Assembly: GCF_900101675.1 (NCBI RefSeq)
Contig: NZ_FNKG01000001.1
Coordinates: 1,719,378-1,783,377, forward strand
Length of the DNA stretch: 64,000 nucleotides
Direction of reading: 5' to 3'
Source: Curtobacterium sp. UNCCL20
GTDB taxonomy: Bacteria > Actinomycetota > Actinomycetes > Actinomycetales > Microbacteriaceae
The position numbers and the translations under genes were made by a program. Below the pieces are notes generated by a model. That model did not search any database, had not been told where the DNA came from, and saw only the letters and a program-made list of their open reading frames with translations. This document shows, in pieces, positions 47,255 to 56,774 of the stretch. How positions within the stretch are numbered: position 1 is the stretch's first letter; each line of letters begins with the position of its first letter.

Positions 47255-48769
47255 ATGGCGACCTTCGTCGACCGCGTGACCCTGCACCTCACCGCAGGAA
47301 ACGGCGGCAACGGCTGCGTGTCGGTCCGCCGTGAGAAGTTCAAGCCCCTCGCCGGCCCGGACGGCGGCAACGGTGGTGACGGTGGCGACATCGTCCTCGT
47401 CGCCGACCCCCAGGTGACGACCCTGCTCGGCTACCACCGCTCGCCGCACCGTTCCTCGAAGAACGGCCAGCCCGGCATGGGCGACATGCGGAGCGGCATC
47501 AGCGGCGAGACCCTCGAGCTCCCGCTCCCGATCGGCACCGTCGTCTACGACGAGAACGGCGACGTGCTCGCCGACATGACCGAGCCGGGCATGCGCGTGG
47601 TGATCGCCCCCGGCGGGCAGGGCGGCCTCGGCAACGCGGCGCTCTCCACCACGAAGCGCAAGGCCCCGGGCTTCGCGCTCCTCGGCACCGAGGGCTGGGC
47701 GGGTGACGTCAGCCTCGAGCTGAAGACCATCGCCGACGTCGCCCTCGTCGGGTTCCCGAGCGCCGGCAAGTCCTCCCTCATCGCCGCGATCTCCGCCGCG
47801 AAGCCGAAGATCGCCGACTACCCGTTCACGACCCTCACGCCGAACCTCGGCGTCGTCGAGTCCGGCTCCACCCGCTTCACCGTCGCCGACGTCCCCGGCC
47901 TCATCGAGGGCGCGTCGGAGGGCAAGGGCCTCGGTCTCGAGTTCCTCCGCCACGTCGAGCGCTGCGAGGCCCTGCTGCACGTCATCGACTGCGCGACGCT
48001 CGACCCGGGCCGCGACCCGATCAGCGACCTCGACGTGATCCTCGGCGAACTCGAGCGCTACCCGGTCCCCGAGGGCCAGGTGCCGCTGCTCGAGCGCCCG
48101 CAGATGATCGCGCTGAACAAGGTCGACGTGCCCGAGGCGGAAGAACTCGCCGCCTTCGTGCGGGACGAACTCGAGGGCCGCGGCTACCGCGTCTTCCCGA
48201 TCTCCACCGCCTCCCGCAAGGGCTTGCGCGAGCTGACCTTCGCCCTGGCCGACGTCGTCGAGCAGGCACGCGCGGCCCGTGCGGCAGAGCCGGTGGCGGA
48301 GCGGATCATCCTCCGCCCGAAGGCCGTCGACGACAAGCCGTACACGATCCGCGCCGAGGGTGGCGAGGAGCACCGCTTCTACCGCATCCGCGGCTCGAAG
48401 CCCGAGCGCTGGGTCCAGCAGACTGACTTCACCAACGAAGAGGCCATCGGCTACCTCGCCGACCGCCTGGCGAAGCTCGGTGTCGAGGACGGGCTGTTCA
48501 AGGCCGGCGCCGTCGCGGGTTCCACCGTCGTCATCGGTGGCGACGGCGGCACCGTCTTCGACTGGGAGCCGACGCTCACCTCGACGGCGGAGCTCATCAC
48601 GAGCGCCCGCGGCACCGATGCCCGCATCGGGGCGACCTCGCGGCCGACCCGCAACGAGCGTCGCGAAGAGTACTTCGAGCGGATGGACGCCAAGGCGGCC
48701 GCCCGCGCCGAGCTCGAGCAGGAGCGCGTCGCCGGGCTGTGGGCCGATGACGAGGACGACAAGGACTGA
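47255..48769 (+). CDS. obgE: Obg family GTPase (ribosome assembly)
   Basis: 504 residues in three parts: Gly-rich Obg fold (1-158; [26 protein letters not shown]), GTPase domain with G1 GFPSAGKSS near 166, G3 [10 protein letters not shown]4 NKVD, and a C-terminal OCT domain (about 345-430) typical of Gram-positive Obg. An acidic, Arg-rich tail follows. Acts in 50S maturation and stress response. ATG at 47255 after CAGGAG. Its 3' end is included in a 29-base duplication. Confidence 0.97.
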   Translation: MATFVDRVTLHLTAGNGGNGCVSVRREKFKPLAGPDGGNGGDGGDIVLVADPQVTTLLGYHRSPHRSSKNGQPGMGDMRSGISGETLELPLPIGTVVYDENGDVLADMTEPGMRVVIAPGGQGGLGNAALSTTKRKAPGFALLGTEGWAGDVSLELKTIADVALVGFPSAGKSSLIAAISAAKPKIADYPFTTLTPNLGVVESGSTRFTVADVPGLIEGASEGKGLGLEFLRHVERCEALLHVIDCATLDPGRDPISDLDVILGELERYPVPEGQVPLLERPQMIALNKVDVPEAEELAAFVRDELEGRGYRVFPISTASRKGLRELTFALADVVEQARAARAAEPVAERIILRPKAVDDKPYTIRAEGGEEHRFYRIRGSKPERWVQQTDFTNEEAIGYLADRLAKLGVEDGLFKAGAVAGSTVVIGGDGGTVFDWEPTLTSTAELITSARGTDARIGATSRPTRNERREEYFERMDAKAAARAELEQERVAGLWADDEDDKD

Positions 48770-48815
48770 CCGCAGCATGCGAGCACGACAGGGACTGACC
48801 GCAGCATGACCGACA
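48758..48815. repeat. 29-base tandem duplication across the obgE stop and proB start
   Basis: GGACTGACCGCAGCATG occurs at 48763-48779 and again at 48792-48808, 29 bases apart. The second copy contains the proB ATG; the first carries the obgE stop and a now unused ATG. Confidence 0.75.
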
Positions 48816-49624
48816 CGACCGCCCGCACCGAGCTCGGACCCGTCACCCGGCGCGAGGACATCCCGCGTGCGCGGCGGATCGTGGTCAAGGTCGGGTCGTC
48901 GTCGGTCAGCGGCGACAACACCGGCCAGATCGCCCCGCTCGTGGACGCCCTCGCGGCGGCGCACGGCCGGGGGACCGAGGTCGTGCTGGTGTCGTCCGGT
49001 GCCATCGCCACCGGGTTCCCGTTCCTCGGGCTCGAGGGGCGCCCGGACGACCTCGCCACGCAGCAGGCGGCGGCGGCCACGGGGCAGAACGTCCTGATGT
49101 TCCGGTACCAGAAGGAACTCGACCGGCACGCCGTGGTCGCGGCGCAGATCCTCCTCACCGCGGGCGACCTGCAGAACCCGACGCACCGGGTGAACGCGCA
49201 GCGGGCGATCGACCGGCTGCTCGCCCTGCGGGTCCTGCCGATCGTGAACGAGAACGACACCGTCGCGACGCACGAGATCCGCTTCGGTGACAACGACCGG
49301 CTCGCGGCGCTCGTCGCGCGGCTGCTCGGCGCGGACGCACTCGTGCTGCTCTCCGACGTCGAGTCGCTCTACACGCGGCCGCCGGAACAGCCCGGAGCCG
49401 CACCGATCGACCTCGTGCCGTTCGGCGACGAGCTCGCCGGGGTGACCTTCGGGTCGATCGGTTCGGCCGGCGTGGGCACCGGGGGAGCGGGCACGAAGGT
49501 CGCCGCCGCGCGGCTCGCGGCCGAGGCCGGCACGTCGGTCCTCGTCACGGCGACGGCGCTCGTGTCGCGTGCGCTCGCGGGCGAGCAGGTGGGGACCTGG
49601 TTCGAGGCGGCGCAGCGGTCCTGA
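48806..49624 (+). CDS. proB: Glutamate 5-kinase
   Basis: 272 residues; first step of proline synthesis (glutamate to glutamyl-5-phosphate). The amino-acid kinase fold is complete: IVVKVGSSSVSG, LVSSGAIATG, NENDTVATHEIRFGDNDRLAALVA, TGGAGTKVAAARLA. The C-terminal PUA domain of E. coli ProB is absent, as in other short forms. ATG at 48806 lies in a duplicated segment. The pathway partner proA follows 180 bases later under its own promoter. Confidence 0.95.
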   Translation: MTDTTARTELGPVTRREDIPRARRIVVKVGSSSVSGDNTGQIAPLVDALAAAHGRGTEVVLVSSGAIATGFPFLGLEGRPDDLATQQAAAATGQNVLMFRYQKELDRHAVVAAQILLTAGDLQNPTHRVNAQRAIDRLLALRVLPIVNENDTVATHEIRFGDNDRLAALVARLLGADALVLLSDVESLYTRPPEQPGAAPIDLVPFGDELAGVTFGSIGSAGVGTGGAGTKVAAARLAAEAGTSVLVTATALVSRALAGEQVGTWFEAAQRS

Positions 49625-49634
49625 GAGGCGTCTG

Positions 49635-49743
49635 CCCGGAGGCGCGGTCCGGCCCGAGCGGTCGTCCTGCCCGGGCCGGTGGTCGCGTCTCGTGACCACC
49701 GGGTGACGCGAGGCGTTTCCTCCACAGGAGCCGCGCCTCCGGG
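49635..49743. repeat. Dispersed repeat pair flanking the proB-proA gap
   Basis: CCCGGAGGCGCGG (49635-49647) and its complement (49731-49743) are 83 bases apart and could pair over 13 bases. The space between has no gene. Confidence 0.7.
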
Positions 49744-49792
49744 CCTCCTCCACAGGGGACGGTGCCGCCCGTCACGGGCGGATGCCCGCGCC

Positions 49793-49804
49793 TAGAATCG
49801 GACC
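49793..49804 (+). promoter_or_regulatory. Promoter -10 spaced for leaderless proA
   Basis: TAGAAT at 49793-49798, then six bases, then ATG at 49805; no Shine-Dalgarno. Confidence 0.6.
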
Positions 49805-51070
49805 ATGTCGCTGACCGCTCCCGCACCGACCCTGACCGACAAGCTCGTCGCCGCGCGTGACGCCTCGTCGGCCCTCGCCACGGCGACCACCGCGGTGAAG
49901 GACGCGGCGCTCCTCGCGATCGCTGCGGGGGTCCGCGCGGCGACGGACGAGATCGTGACCGCCAACCACGGGGACCTCGTCGCCGGCGAAGAAGACGGTC
50001 TGTCCTCCGGACTGATCGACCGCCTGCGACTCGACGCCGCACGGATCGACGCGCTGGCGGTGGCGGTCGAGCACGTCGTCGGCCTCACCGACCCGGTCGG
50101 CCAGCACGTCCGTGGCTCCCGGCTGCCGAACGGCCTGCAGCTCAGCCAGGTCCGGGTCCCGTTCGGTGTCGTCGGGGCCATCTACGAAGCGCGACCGAAC
50201 GTCACGGTCGACATCGCCAGCCTCGCGCTGAAGAGCGGCAACGCGGTGGTGCTCCGTGGGGGATCGGCGGCGCAGCGGACCAACGCGGTGCTCGTCGCCC
50301 GCATCCAGGACGCCGTGGCCTCGGTCGGGCTCCCGCGCGACCTCGTGCAGACCATCGACGAGTTCGGGCGCGCCGGCGCTGCGGAGCTGATGCGTGCGCG
50401 CGGTCTCGTCGACGTGCTCATCCCGCGGGGGAGCGCCTCCCTCATCCAGACCGTCGTGACCGAGTCGCTCGTCCCGGTGATCGAGACCGGCGCGGGGGTC
50501 GTGCACGTGTTCCTCGACGAGTCGGCTCCGCTCGACCGCTCCGTCGACATCGTCCTGAACAGCAAGGTCCAGCGGCCGAGCGTGTGCAACGCCCTCGAGA
50601 CCCTCCTCGTGCACCAGGGAGCGGCCGACCGGCTGCTGCCCGTCCTGGCCGACCGACTGCGTGCTGCCGGGGTGACGCTCCGTGGCGACGACGCGACACG
50701 GGTGATCGTGCCGGGCGTGCTGCGTGCCACGGACGACGACTGGGCGACCGAGTCGATGGACCTCGACCTGTCCATCCGGGTCGTGCCCGACGTCGACGCC
50801 GCCATGGCCCACATCGCGAAGTGGTCCACCCACCACACCGAGTCCATCGTCACGAACGACGTCGACACGGCGGAGCGGTTCCTCGCCGAGGTGGACTCCG
50901 CGGTCGTGATGGCGAACGCGTCGACGCGCTTCACCGACGGCGGCGAGTTCGGCTTCGGCGCGGAAGTGGGCATCTCGACGCAGAAGCTGCACGCCCGCGG
51001 GCCGATGGGGCTGCCGGAACTGACCAGCACCAAGTGGATCGTGCGCGGGCAGGGACAGATCCGCGGCTAG
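49805..51070 (+). CDS. proA: Glutamate-5-semialdehyde dehydrogenase
   Basis: 421 residues; NADPH reduction of glutamyl-5-phosphate, second step of proline synthesis. Active Cys in VQRPSVCNALETLLVH, PFGVVGAIYEARPNVTVD and FTDGGEFGFGAEVGISTQKLHARGPMGLPELTS are family motifs. The ATG follows a TAGAAT box by six bases, so the transcript is likely leaderless and independent of proB. Confidence 0.97.
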   Translation: MSLTAPAPTLTDKLVAARDASSALATATTAVKDAALLAIAAGVRAATDEIVTANHGDLVAGEEDGLSSGLIDRLRLDAARIDALAVAVEHVVGLTDPVGQHVRGSRLPNGLQLSQVRVPFGVVGAIYEARPNVTVDIASLALKSGNAVVLRGGSAAQRTNAVLVARIQDAVASVGLPRDLVQTIDEFGRAGAAELMRARGLVDVLIPRGSASLIQTVVTESLVPVIETGAGVVHVFLDESAPLDRSVDIVLNSKVQRPSVCNALETLLVHQGAADRLLPVLADRLRAAGVTLRGDDATRVIVPGVLRATDDDWATESMDLDLSIRVVPDVDAAMAHIAKWSTHHTESIVTNDVDTAERFLAEVDSAVVMANASTRFTDGGEFGFGAEVGISTQKLHARGPMGLPELTSTKWIVRGQGQIRG

Positions 51071-51112
51071 ACTGAACGGCGAATTCCCCCGACCGAACGG
51101 AGCATCGGACAC

Positions 51113-51313
51113 ATGACCTTCCTCGCTGAAGCCGCTGAGCACGCCTCCGGTGTCCCCGCGTACGTCTTCCCGCTCTGCGGCGCGCTGTTCTTCGCGTTCC
51201 TCGGGTTCGTGACCTGGAGCTTCCGCGACGTGGCGTACCGTCACTCCCAGAAGTTCGAGGCCACCCGCCACCACGAGACGGGTGTCGACGAGTTCGGCCA
51301 CACCAAGATCTGA
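51113..51313 (+). CDS. Small single-helix membrane protein
   Basis: 66 residues, one or two helices ([27 protein letters not shown]), then a His-rich soluble end ([25 protein letters not shown]). Found by neighbourhood between proA and nadD; no function known to me. GGAG precedes the ATG at some distance. The stop is 11 bases from nadD. Confidence 0.75.
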   Translation: MTFLAEAAEHASGVPAYVFPLCGALFFAFLGFVTWSFRDVAYRHSQKFEATRHHETGVDEFGHTKI

Positions 51314-51324
51314 TCCGCCACTCC

Positions 51325-51924
51325 ATGCTCGAGAGCACGGGGCAGCCGCGCATCGGTGTGATGGGTGGCACGTTCGACCCGATCCACAACGGCCACCTCG
51401 TGGCAGCGTCCGAGGTGGCGCGCGCGTTCGACCTCGACGAGGTGGTCTTCGTCCCCACCGGTCAGCCGTACATGAAGGCCGACGTGACGGACGCCGAACA
51501 CCGGTACCTGATGACGGTCGTCGCGACCGCGTCGAACCCGATGTTCACGGTCAGCCGCGTCGACATCGACCGCCCCGGCCCGACGTACACGGTCGACACG
51601 CTCCGCGACCTGCACGACCAGCGGCCGGACGCGCAGCTCGTCTTCATCTCCGGCGCAGACGCCGTCCAGCAGATTGTCGACTGGAAAGACCATGATGGCC
51701 TCTGGGACCTCGCGCACTTCGTCGCCGTGACGCGTCCGGGACACGCCTTGAGCATCACCGGATTGCCCGAACGAGACGTAAGCTTGCTCGAAGTTCCCGC
51801 GCTGGCGATATCGTCGACCGATTGCCGCGACCGGGTGAGACGCGGTTTCCCCGTGTGGTACTTGGTCCCCGACGGTGTCGTCCAGTACATCTCCAAGCAC
51901 CATCTGTATCGGAGCGTTGCATGA
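51325..51924 (+). CDS. nadD: Nicotinate-nucleotide adenylyltransferase
   Basis: 199 residues; makes deamido-NAD from nicotinate mononucleotide. [44 protein letters not shown] carries the (H/T)xGH nucleotidyltransferase motif; [13 protein letters not shown] is the ISSTxxR motif. AT-richer stretch around 51660-51920 compared with neighbours. It overlaps the next gene by ATGA, an arrangement with rsfS further on that is widespread in actinobacteria. Confidence 0.96.
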   Translation: MLESTGQPRIGVMGGTFDPIHNGHLVAASEVARAFDLDEVVFVPTGQPYMKADVTDAEHRYLMTVVATASNPMFTVSRVDIDRPGPTYTVDTLRDLHDQRPDAQLVFISGADAVQQIVDWKDHDGLWDLAHFVAVTRPGHALSITGLPERDVSLLEVPALAISSTDCRDRVRRGFPVWYLVPDGVVQYISKHHLYRSVA

Positions 51925-53411
51925 GTTCGTCCGACGCGCAGCCGCCTCTGTCGCGGCGCGAGGCGCGCGAGCGGGAGCGTGCCGCCGCGGCCGGTGGGCA
52001 GCCCGTGACGCCGCCACCGACCGTCGCGGCCCCGGCTGACCAGCCGGAAGCCCACCGTCGCCCCGGGTCCCACGTCGCCCCTGCCCCCGCGGCACCCGCG
52101 CAGGCCGCCGCACCGACCCCGGAAACGTCAGCTGCGCCGGCGTCGGCCGCTGCGCCGACCTCTGCTGCTGCAGCGTCGTCCGGCGTCCCGTCGGCACCGC
52201 CGGCGTCCGCGACCGAGATCGTCCCGGGCTCGGGTGGCCTCACCCGTCGCCAGATCCGGCAGATGCGCGCCGCCCAGGGGCAGGCCGTCCAGCCGGTCCC
52301 GCTGCAGAACCCGACCCCCGCCTCCTCGGACCGCACCGTCCAGGACGTGCTCGGCTCGGTCGACGCGCTGCAGGCCGAGCCCCAGTCCGCCAGGCCGACC
52401 TCCGCTCCGTCCGAGCCGGGCACCGAAACCGTCGCGCTCGACGAGGCCGCGGTGGCCCAGGCCACCGAGGCAGACGGGTCGCCCGACGCCATCGAGCCGC
52501 TCGAGACCGCCGTCGCCCACAGCGAAGAGCCGCGTCGGCACCGGTCGACCTGGGCGCCGCACGACGCTGTCGACACGCCGGACGCTGACGACGCAGCAGA
52601 CGAGTCCGCTCCCGTGGCCGATGCCGAGCAGCCCGTCGCCGCGCCGCTCCCCACCCCGACGACGGCTGTCTCCTCCTCGACCCCGGTGGTGTTCCCGCTC
52701 TCCCTCGACGAGGACGACACCAACGAGGTGCCGATCCAGGCGCCGACCTCGGCTGCGCGTCCCACCAGCGCGGCCCCTGCCAGCGCACCGACGTCGGCTT
52801 CCCGCCCGTCGAGCGCGGCCGACCGCCCCACCAGTGCCGCCGGCGCCGGCACGGAGACCGCTCCGGAAGCACCGCGCGTCCCCGCGTCGTTCCAGCGTCC
52901 GTCCGAGCCGAAGCCGCTGACCACCGCATTCGAGCCGCCCGTCGGCCACTGGTCGCAGCAGGCCCACGGCTCGAACGACACCGAGGTCCACGACGAGGAG
53001 ACCGGCGCACGTCGCGTCGCGGTCACCAACACGAACGCGATCATCCTGCCGAACTCGGCCCTCGCCGACCCGACGGGTGCGCTCAACGCCACCGGCGAGG
53101 TCATCCTCACCGGCTCGATCGACCTGCCCGCCTCGCTGTCCTCGACCGGCTCGCACCGGCCGATCGACGGCGCCGAGGTCGACCGCCTGCTCGAACAGCA
53201 CGACGAGCAGCCCGACACGGACGCCAGCCCGGTCCGTGCGAGCCGAGCAGTGTCGAGCCACACCTCGACCCGCCAGGTCGTGCTCGCCGCCGCGAAGCCG
53301 AAGGAGTCGCGCACGCCGCTCATCCTCGGCGTCACGGTCGGGGCCGTCGGCGTCGCAGCAGCCGCGGTGATCATCGTCGCCCTCGTCACCACCCACGCGT
53401 TCGGCGGCTGA
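51921..53411 (+). CDS. Ala/Pro/Ser-rich protein with C-terminal membrane anchor
   Basis: 496 residues, mostly disordered: an [12 protein letters not shown] basic start, long Ala/Pro/Thr/Ser tracts, [17 protein letters not shown], then a more ordered zone near 350-430 ([44 protein letters not shown]) and one C-terminal helix ([23 protein letters not shown]). No signal peptide, so the bulk is cytoplasmic. ATGA overlap with nadD. Unknown function; its place between nadD and rsfS is where many relatives carry an anchored hypothetical protein or an LCP protein. Confidence 0.8.
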   Translation: MSSSDAQPPLSRREARERERAAAAGGQPVTPPPTVAAPADQPEAHRRPGSHVAPAPAAPAQAAAPTPETSAAPASAAAPTSAAAASSGVPSAPPASATEIVPGSGGLTRRQIRQMRAAQGQAVQPVPLQNPTPASSDRTVQDVLGSVDALQAEPQSARPTSAPSEPGTETVALDEAAVAQATEADGSPDAIEPLETAVAHSEEPRRHRSTWAPHDAVDTPDADDAADESAPVADAEQPVAAPLPTPTTAVSSSTPVVFPLSLDEDDTNEVPIQAPTSAARPTSAAPASAPTSASRPSSAADRPTSAAGAGTETAPEAPRVPASFQRPSEPKPLTTAFEPPVGHWSQQAHGSNDTEVHDEETGARRVAVTNTNAIILPNSALADPTGALNATGEVILTGSIDLPASLSSTGSHRPIDGAEVDRLLEQHDEQPDTDASPVRASRAVSSHTSTRQVVLAAAKPKESRTPLILGVTVGAVGVAAAAVIIVALVTTHAFGG

Positions 53412-53541
53412 GACACCGCCACCGACACCGGACATCCGACGTCCCGTCGCCTGCGGCCTGGCCGCCGTCGGTGGGGTGGCTTATGATCGGGACCCATCAA
53501 GCGATCCGGCACCCTGCCGGTTCGACGACCGGAAGGAATCC

Positions 53542-53916
53542 GTGACCGCCTCCTCACGTGCACTGGAACTCGTGCAGATCGCCGCTCAGGCGGCCGACGC
53601 CAAGCAGGCCGAGGACCTCGTCGCGCTCGACGTGACCGGACCGCTGCAGCTCACTGACGTGTTCCTGCTCGCGACCGGCCGGAACGAGCGCAACGTGCTC
53701 GCCATCGCGGACGAGATCGAAGAGCGCCTCCTCGACGCCGGGGCCAAGCCGCTCCGTCGTGAAGGCCGGAGCGAGGGCCGCTGGGTCCTCATCGACTTCG
53801 GCGACATCGTCGTCCACGTCTTCCACGAGGAAGACCGCCAGTACTACTCGCTCGAGCGTCTCTGGTCGGACTGCCCGACCATCCCGCTCGAGCTGCCGGT
53901 GGACCACACCGCGTAG
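53542..53916 (+). CDS. rsfS: Ribosome silencing factor RsfS
   Basis: 124 residues. Binds L14 and blocks subunit joining in starvation. SRALELVQIAAQAADAKQAEDLVALDVTGPLQLTDVFLLATGRNERNVLAIADEIEERL and GRSEGRWVLIDFGDIVVHVFHEEDRQYYSLERLW are the complete RsfS/Iojap signature. GTG start after GGAAGGA; a TATGAT box about 55 bases upstream may be its promoter. Confidence 0.96.
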   Translation: MTASSRALELVQIAAQAADAKQAEDLVALDVTGPLQLTDVFLLATGRNERNVLAIADEIEERLLDAGAKPLRREGRSEGRWVLIDFGDIVVHVFHEEDRQYYSLERLWSDCPTIPLELPVDHTA

Positions 53917-54023
53917 TGCGACGCGCCCGGGTGGCGATGGCGATTTCGTCACCCGGCGTTGCCATGGTGTACGCTTCTATGGTGCCTCCGGGGAACCGGT
54001 TGGTCATGAAGTACCACCAATGA

Positions 54024-54099
54024 GGGTCTGTGGCGCAGCTGGTAGCGCACCTGCATGGCATGCAGGGGGTCAGGGGTTCGAGTCCCCTCAGATCCACCA
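54024..54099 (+). tRNA. tRNA-Ala (anticodon GGC)
   Basis: 76 bases with encoded CCA: acceptor GGGTCTG with CAGATCC, anticodon arm CCTGC-ATGGCAT-GCAGG giving anticodon GGC, T-arm AGGGG-TTCGAGT-CCCCT. Decodes GCC/GCU. Confidence 0.95.
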
Positions 54100-54102
54100 T
54101 CA

Positions 54103-54134
54103 CCCCCGCGGTTCTCCGGAACCGCGGGGGTTTT
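54103..54134 (+). terminator. Intrinsic terminator of tRNA-Ala
   Basis: 12-bp stem (54103-54114 with 54119-54130), loop TCCG, followed by TTTTCTCGTTTT: the one classical T-tailed terminator in the window. Confidence 0.9.
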
Positions 54135-54209
54135 CTCGTTTTCGGGGGTCGCAGGCACGGGCTCCCGGCGGCTCGTGGGAACGGCGCGCAACGAGACGCG
54201 CGGCCCCGA

Positions 54210-54221
54210 TACGCTGAGCGC
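54210..54221 (+). promoter_or_regulatory. TANNNT box spaced for a leaderless start (galM)
   Basis: TACGCT at 54210-54215, six bases, then ATG at 54222; no Shine-Dalgarno. Confidence 0.5.
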
Positions 54222-55145
54222 ATGAGCAGCGACGCACCCCTGTCCGGTTCCGCCCTGACGATCACCTCGGGCGGGTACACCGCCGAGCTGGCCTCGGTCG
54301 GGGCGACGCTGCGGACCCTCCGGTACGAGGGGCGCGACCTCGTGGTGCCGTTCGACGCCGACGAGGTCCGGCCGGCGTTCCGCGGAGCCGTGCTCGCCCC
54401 GTGGCCGAACCGGGTCGTCGACGGGAAGTACGCCTTCGGCGGCGAGGAGCACGAGCTCGCGCTGACCGAACCATCGCGGCAGCACGCCCTGCACGGCCTG
54501 GTCGCGTGGACGGACTTCCGGATCGCCCTCCACCAGCCCGACCGCGCCGTCCTCACCACGACGGTGCCCGCACAGTCGGGGTACCCGTTCCGCGTCGAGG
54601 TCTCGGTGGAGTACCGGGTCGACGCCGAGGGGCTGCACACGACCATCACGGGGACGAACACCGGCGACGACGCCGCACCGTGGGGGACCGGTCCGCACCC
54701 GTACCTCGTCGGGGGTGCTGGCCGCGTCGACGACTGGACGCTGACCCTCCCCGCGGCCGAGGTGCTCGAGGTCACCGAGGACCGCCTCGTCCCGACCGGG
54801 CTCGCTCCGGTCCACGACGAGTTCGACATGCGCTCGGCGACGCACATCGGGGACCGGTTCATCGACCACGCCTACACGGGGTTCGACCGGGATGCCGACG
54901 GCATCGCCACGATCGTCCTCACCGCCGCGGACGACCACGGCGTGCGGGTCTCGTTCGGGCCGGAGTGCCCCTGGGTGCAGGTGCACACGGCAGACCACGT
55001 CATCCCGGAGTACCACCGGGCCGGCCTCGCCGTCGAGCCGATGACGTGCGCTCCGGACGCCTTCAACGCCGGCGCCGACGCCGGGCTCGTGGTGCTCGAG
55101 CCGGGTGCGTCGCACGCAGCCTCGTGGACGATCGCGGCCGTCTGA
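54222..55145 (+). CDS. Aldose 1-epimerase (galactose mutarotase family)
   Basis: 307 residues, all-beta fold. LTSGGYTAELASVGATLRTLRYEGRDLVVPF, GAVLAPWPNRVVDGKYAFGG, catalytic His in LHGLVAW and GTGPHPYL, and Glu near the end (IPEYHRAGLAVEPMTCAPDAFN) are family residues. Interconverts alpha and beta anomers of hexoses. No galactose genes lie nearby, and close relatives of this branch act on other sugars, so I withhold galM as a symbol. Confidence 0.9.
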   Translation: MSSDAPLSGSALTITSGGYTAELASVGATLRTLRYEGRDLVVPFDADEVRPAFRGAVLAPWPNRVVDGKYAFGGEEHELALTEPSRQHALHGLVAWTDFRIALHQPDRAVLTTTVPAQSGYPFRVEVSVEYRVDAEGLHTTITGTNTGDDAAPWGTGPHPYLVGGAGRVDDWTLTLPAAEVLEVTEDRLVPTGLAPVHDEFDMRSATHIGDRFIDHAYTGFDRDADGIATIVLTAADDHGVRVSFGPECPWVQVHTADHVIPEYHRAGLAVEPMTCAPDAFNAGADAGLVVLEPGASHAASWTIAAV

Positions 55146-56638
55146 GCGTCGACCCCGCACCCGTCCGGATCGCGGTCCGGCGGCTGACCGTCACGCCCGA
55201 CCTCGGGGCCCTCGCGGCTGCCGGCACGGCCGACGTGGTGTGGCTGGACTCCTCCCTGCCCGAGGGGGCGCCCGCCTCGGCACGCGCCCGCGCCCGCTGG
55301 TCGGTCCTCGCCTGGACGGACGGGCCGTTCTCGGCACGGTTCCGGCACGAGGCCCGGCGGGCGTCGGTCGCGGCGTCCCCGGCGTCCGCGGGCTGGTTCG
55401 GGCCGCCCCGGCACGACGACCGTCCGGCGTTCGCCGTCCTCGCCGAGCTGCTCGCGCACACCCCGCAGCTGGCCGAGCCGGTCGCGGGATGCGGCTTCGC
55501 CCTCGGCTGGGTCGGGTTCCTCGGCTACGAGCTCGGTCGTGAGTCGGGCGGCGCGGACCGGACGGCGGACGGGCACGCCGACGCCGACCTGCGGTTCACC
55601 GACCGCGCGGTGGTCGTCGAGGAGGGCGGCGCCGCCTGGGCGTTCGCCCTGGTCGCCGACGCGGAACCGGCGGCCAGCGCCGCGAACCGGGCATGGCTCG
55701 AGACGGTGACCGACGGGGCGACGCCGGACGACGTCGCGGACTCGCCGACGGGCCTCCAGGCCGGTCTGGAGGCGTCCGGCCGCGTCGCGCGCGCGGCCTA
55801 CGAGACGGCGGTCGACGCCTGTCGGGCGGAGATCCGCGAGGGCAACGCGTTCCAGGTCTGCCTCACCACCGCCTTCGCGGTCGGCCTGGAGGCGCGGGTC
55901 GGATCCGGCACGGATCCGCACCTCGCCGAGTACCGGCGACTGCGCGCGGTGGACCCCGTCCCGTTCGGGGCCTACCTGCGGCTCGGCCCCCTGCGCGTCG
56001 CGAGTCGGTCACCGGAGCGGTTCCTGCGGATCGAGGCCTCCGGGGCGGTGTCCGCGGAGCCGATCAAGGGCACGAGGCGGCGGCTCGCCGACGCCGGTGC
56101 GGACCGTGCGGTGCGGGACGAACTCGCCGCGAGCGTCAAGGACCGTGCGGAGAACGTGATGATCGTCGACCTGCTGCGGAACGACCTGCTGCGGACGGCA
56201 CTGCCGGGGTCCGTGCACGTCGACCGGCTCTGCGACGTCGAGACGTACGCGAGCGTGCACCAGATGGTGTCCACGATCGGTGCCGTGCTGCCGGCGGGGA
56301 CCTCGCGGGCGGACGTGGTGCGGGCGGCGTTCCCGCCCGGGTCGATGACCGGGGCGCCGAAGATCCGGGCGATGGCGATCGCGGACCGGCTCGAAGGGGC
56401 GCCGCGCGGGGTGTACTCGGGGGTGATCGGGTACTTCTCGGCGAGCGGTGCGGTCGATCTGTCGGTGGCCATCCGCACACTGGTGACGGTCCTCGACGAC
56501 GAGGGGACGGTCCGGTCGCGGACGTTCGGTGCCGGCGGTGCGGTGACGTGGTCGTCGGTGCCTGCGGACGAGGCGGACGAGGTGGAGACGAAGACACGGT
56601 CGGTGCTCGCCGGGGTGGGTGCGGTCGCGCGCTGGTAG
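55124..56638 (+). CDS. pabB: Aminodeoxychorismate synthase component I (chorismate-binding)
   Basis: About 504 residues of the TrpE/PabB fold. Conserved blocks: CRAEIREGNAFQVCLTT, RSPERFLRIEASGAVSAEPIKGTRRR, SVKDRAENVMIVDLLRNDLLRTALPGSVHV and FPPGSMTGAPKIRAMAIADRLEGAPRGVYSGVIGYFSASGAVDLSVAIRTLV, the chorismate site. PIKGT rather than PIAGT points to PabB (p-aminobenzoate for folate), linking it to folC. The start is uncertain: GTG at 55124 overlaps the epimerase gene by 22 bases; a CTG at 55142 is the next option. Two dispersed repeat copies lie inside (55749-55775, 55883-55897). Confidence 0.85.
   Translation: MDDRGRLSVDPAPVRIAVRRLTVTPDLGALAAAGTADVVWLDSSLPEGAPASARARARWSVLAWTDGPFSARFRHEARRASVAASPASAGWFGPPRHDDRPAFAVLAELLAHTPQLAEPVAGCGFALGWVGFLGYELGRESGGADRTADGHADADLRFTDRAVVVEEGGAAWAFALVADAEPAASAANRAWLETVTDGATPDDVADSPTGLQAGLEASGRVARAAYETAVDACRAEIREGNAFQVCLTTAFAVGLEARVGSGTDPHLAEYRRLRAVDPVPFGAYLRLGPLRVASRSPERFLRIEASGAVSAEPIKGTRRRLADAGADRAVRDELAASVKDRAENVMIVDLLRNDLLRTALPGSVHVDRLCDVETYASVHQMVSTIGAVLPAGTSRADVVRAAFPPGSMTGAPKIRAMAIADRLEGAPRGVYSGVIGYFSASGAVDLSVAIRTLVTVLDDEGTVRSRTFGAGGAVTWSSVPADEADEVETKTRSVLAGVGAVARW
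55749..55776 (+). repeat. Partial dispersed repeat copies inside pabB
   Basis: ACGGGCCTCCAGGCCGGT followed by CTGGAGGCGTCC: two degenerate arms facing each other, read as TGLQAGLEAS. Confidence 0.5.
55883..55897 (+). repeat. Dispersed GGCCTGGAGGCGCGG repeat, half-copy inside pabB
   Basis: Exact copy, read as GLEAR, in a surface region after NAFQVCLTTAFAV where PabB homologues normally have a short loop. Confidence 0.75.
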
Positions 56639-56664
56639 GGGTGCGTGCGGTCGCGCGCTGGTGG

Positions 56665-56710
56665 GCGTGCGTGCGCACGTGTGCGTGCGTGCGCGCGTGT
56701 GCGCGCGTGT
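56665..56710. repeat. 46-base alternating purine-pyrimidine tract (Z-DNA potential)
   Basis: Uninterrupted alternation of G/A with C/T, mostly GC and GT steps, between pabB and the first LexA box. A direct repeat of GTGCGGTCGCGCGCTGGT (56619 and 56644 areas) precedes it. Confidence 0.8.
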
Positions 56711-56729
56711 TCGGGGCTTCCTCGGCGTG

Positions 56730-56745
56730 TCGAACACGTGTTCGA
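56730..56745. promoter_or_regulatory. LexA box 1 (SOS)
   Basis: TCGAACACGTGTTCGA, a perfect actinobacterial SOS box, 54 bases upstream of box 2. Confidence 0.85.
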
Positions 56746-56774
56746 GCTGTTTGTCCACAGGATGTCGGTCCTCG

